From JBBQZL01 sp038207745 (lineage in GTDB: Bacteria > Actinomycetota > Thermoleophilia > Solirubrobacterales > 70-9): a stretch of DNA of 5,040 bases. The translations under genes were made by a program, and so were the position numbers. Of the stretch, positions 4,355-5,040 are shown piece by piece; position 1 is the first letter of the stretch, and every line of letters begins with the position of its first letter. Below the pieces are notes generated by a model, which searched no databases, had not been told where the DNA came from, and saw only the letters and a list, made by a program, of their open reading frames with translations. Location: positions 1 to 5,040 of the forward strand of contig JBBQZL010000189.1 in the NCBI GenBank assembly GCA_038207745.1, written 5' to 3'.

Positions 4355-5040
4355 ATGGCGGTTCCCGAGGCGGTCAGGGACGCCGCGCTGTTCCCGGCGG
4401 ATGACCTGCCTGACCCGCCGCCGCAGCATCCGTATCAGTTGGTGCGCCGTGAGGGGTTCGTGGTCGGGTGGTTCGCGGGGTTGTCATCCGGCGCAGTCGA
4501 TGTGCGGTCGGTCGCGGACGACGACCTCGAGCGGGTAGTTGCCGAGGCGCGAGAGATCCTGTCGACGCACGGTTTGCGCAAGGGCGCGTGGAGCGTTCCT
4601 GAGGCCGCTTCGCCACCTCGGCTCGTCGACCGGCTCGCCCAGTTTGGGATGGTGCCCTACGACGAACCCCCGTTGGAGCCGCGGCGGGCGTCGCTCGTGC
4701 TCGTCGAGCCGCCCGAACCGGGCCCGCCCCACATCACGGCGCGCCCGGCCGAGACGTTCGACGAGTACTCGGCAGCTAGCCGCGTTTCGGTTGACGCGTT
4801 CCGAATGAGCGAGGACGATAGACGCGCGTTTGAGACGCAGGAGGAGCTGTTGTGGGGGTTCGAGACACGCTGGCCCCACTACCAGACGTTCGTCGCGATC
4901 CTCGATGGGCAGATCGTGGCCTCTGCGGCGTCGATCTACGGAGCGAACGGGGTGTTCCTTGTAGGCGGGTCGACCCGAGAGGACATGCGCGGCCGTGGCG
5001 CATACCGGGCGCTTGTGCGGGCGCGCTGGGATGCGGCCGT
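4355..5040 (+). CDS. GNAT-family N-acetyltransferase, 3' end beyond window
   Basis: The first 228 residues are visible without a stop. Residues about 25-115 form a first, degenerate GNAT-like or family-specific region (FPADDLPDPPPQHPYQLVRR, then VDRLAQFGMVPYDE). A second unit starts near 127 (ITARPAETFDEYSAA) and reaches the acetyl-CoA loop: VAILDGQIVASAA, then FLVGGSTRED and RGRGAY at 212-217, matching the Q/RxxGxG/A motif A. Such proteins move an acetyl group from acetyl-CoA to an amine in the cytoplasm; the substrate cannot be read here. Candidate in-frame starts are GTG 4298, ATG 4316, ATG 4331 and ATG 4355. I prefer 4355 because of the promoter spacing and because the TTGACA box would otherwise lie inside the gene. 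It is transcribed away from the disrupted HTH gene, sharing the 4226-4354 gap. Confidence 0.85.
   Translation, partial: MAVPEAVRDAALFPADDLPDPPPQHPYQLVRREGFVVGWFAGLSSGAVDVRSVADDDLERVVAEAREILSTHGLRKGAWSVPEAASPPRLVDRLAQFGMVPYDEPPLEPRRASLVLVEPPEPGPPHITARPAETFDEYSAASRVSVDAFRMSEDDRRAFETQEELLWGFETRWPHYQTFVAILDGQIVASAASIYGANGVFLVGGSTREDMRGRGAYRALVRARWDAA

Noticed and set aside
4374..4616. An 80-residue minus-strand frame near the GNAT start
   Set aside because: It is opposite the GNAT coding region, Arg/Pro/Thr-rich, and shows no motif.
4484..4879. A 131-residue minus-strand frame opposite the GNAT gene
   Set aside because: The + strand frame shows GNAT motifs and good codon use; the antisense frame is a shadow.

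Overview
The window is GC-rich and looks like a high-GC actinobacterium. The protein styles (an orphan type IV pilin, a DUF6220-like membrane protein, a Zn-ribbon-like small protein, a two-part GNAT) remind me most of Thermoleophilia such as Solirubrobacterales. That placement rests on general resemblance only; no database was searched. All but one of the genes lie on the minus strand.

Left part (1-936): the window opens inside a tandem array of a 9-bp G-rich unit, then a gene-free stretch, a small minus-strand protein with one CxxC and a damaged second cysteine pair (305-562), and another gene-free stretch with GC hairpins. Middle (937-2403): a four-helix DUF6220-like membrane protein with a readable promoter and Shine-Dalgarno, a decayed MarR-family regulator (1588-1870) lacking its N-terminal half, and an orphan type IV pilin-like protein (1933-2403).

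Right part (2555-4225): the clearest event in the window. A complete 1284-bp IS3-family insertion sequence (2790-4073) has 27-bp imperfect inverted repeats, orfA and orfB with a full D,D(35)E triad, and a 3-bp TGC target duplication. It sits inside a small helix-turn-helix gene. Removing the element and one TGC copy restores one uninterrupted 127-residue reading frame. The insertion lies just before the HTH, and the outer repeat of the element supplies an in-frame GTG, so a shortened HTH protein could still be made. Divergent from this gene, a GNAT acetyltransferase (from 4355) runs off the right edge, probably as a leaderless transcript.

There is no obvious shared pathway. This is an accessory-type neighbourhood of short, mostly unrelated genes, with one IS-disrupted gene and one deletion-damaged regulator. 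I found no CRISPR array, tRNA, rRNA or multi-gene defence system.
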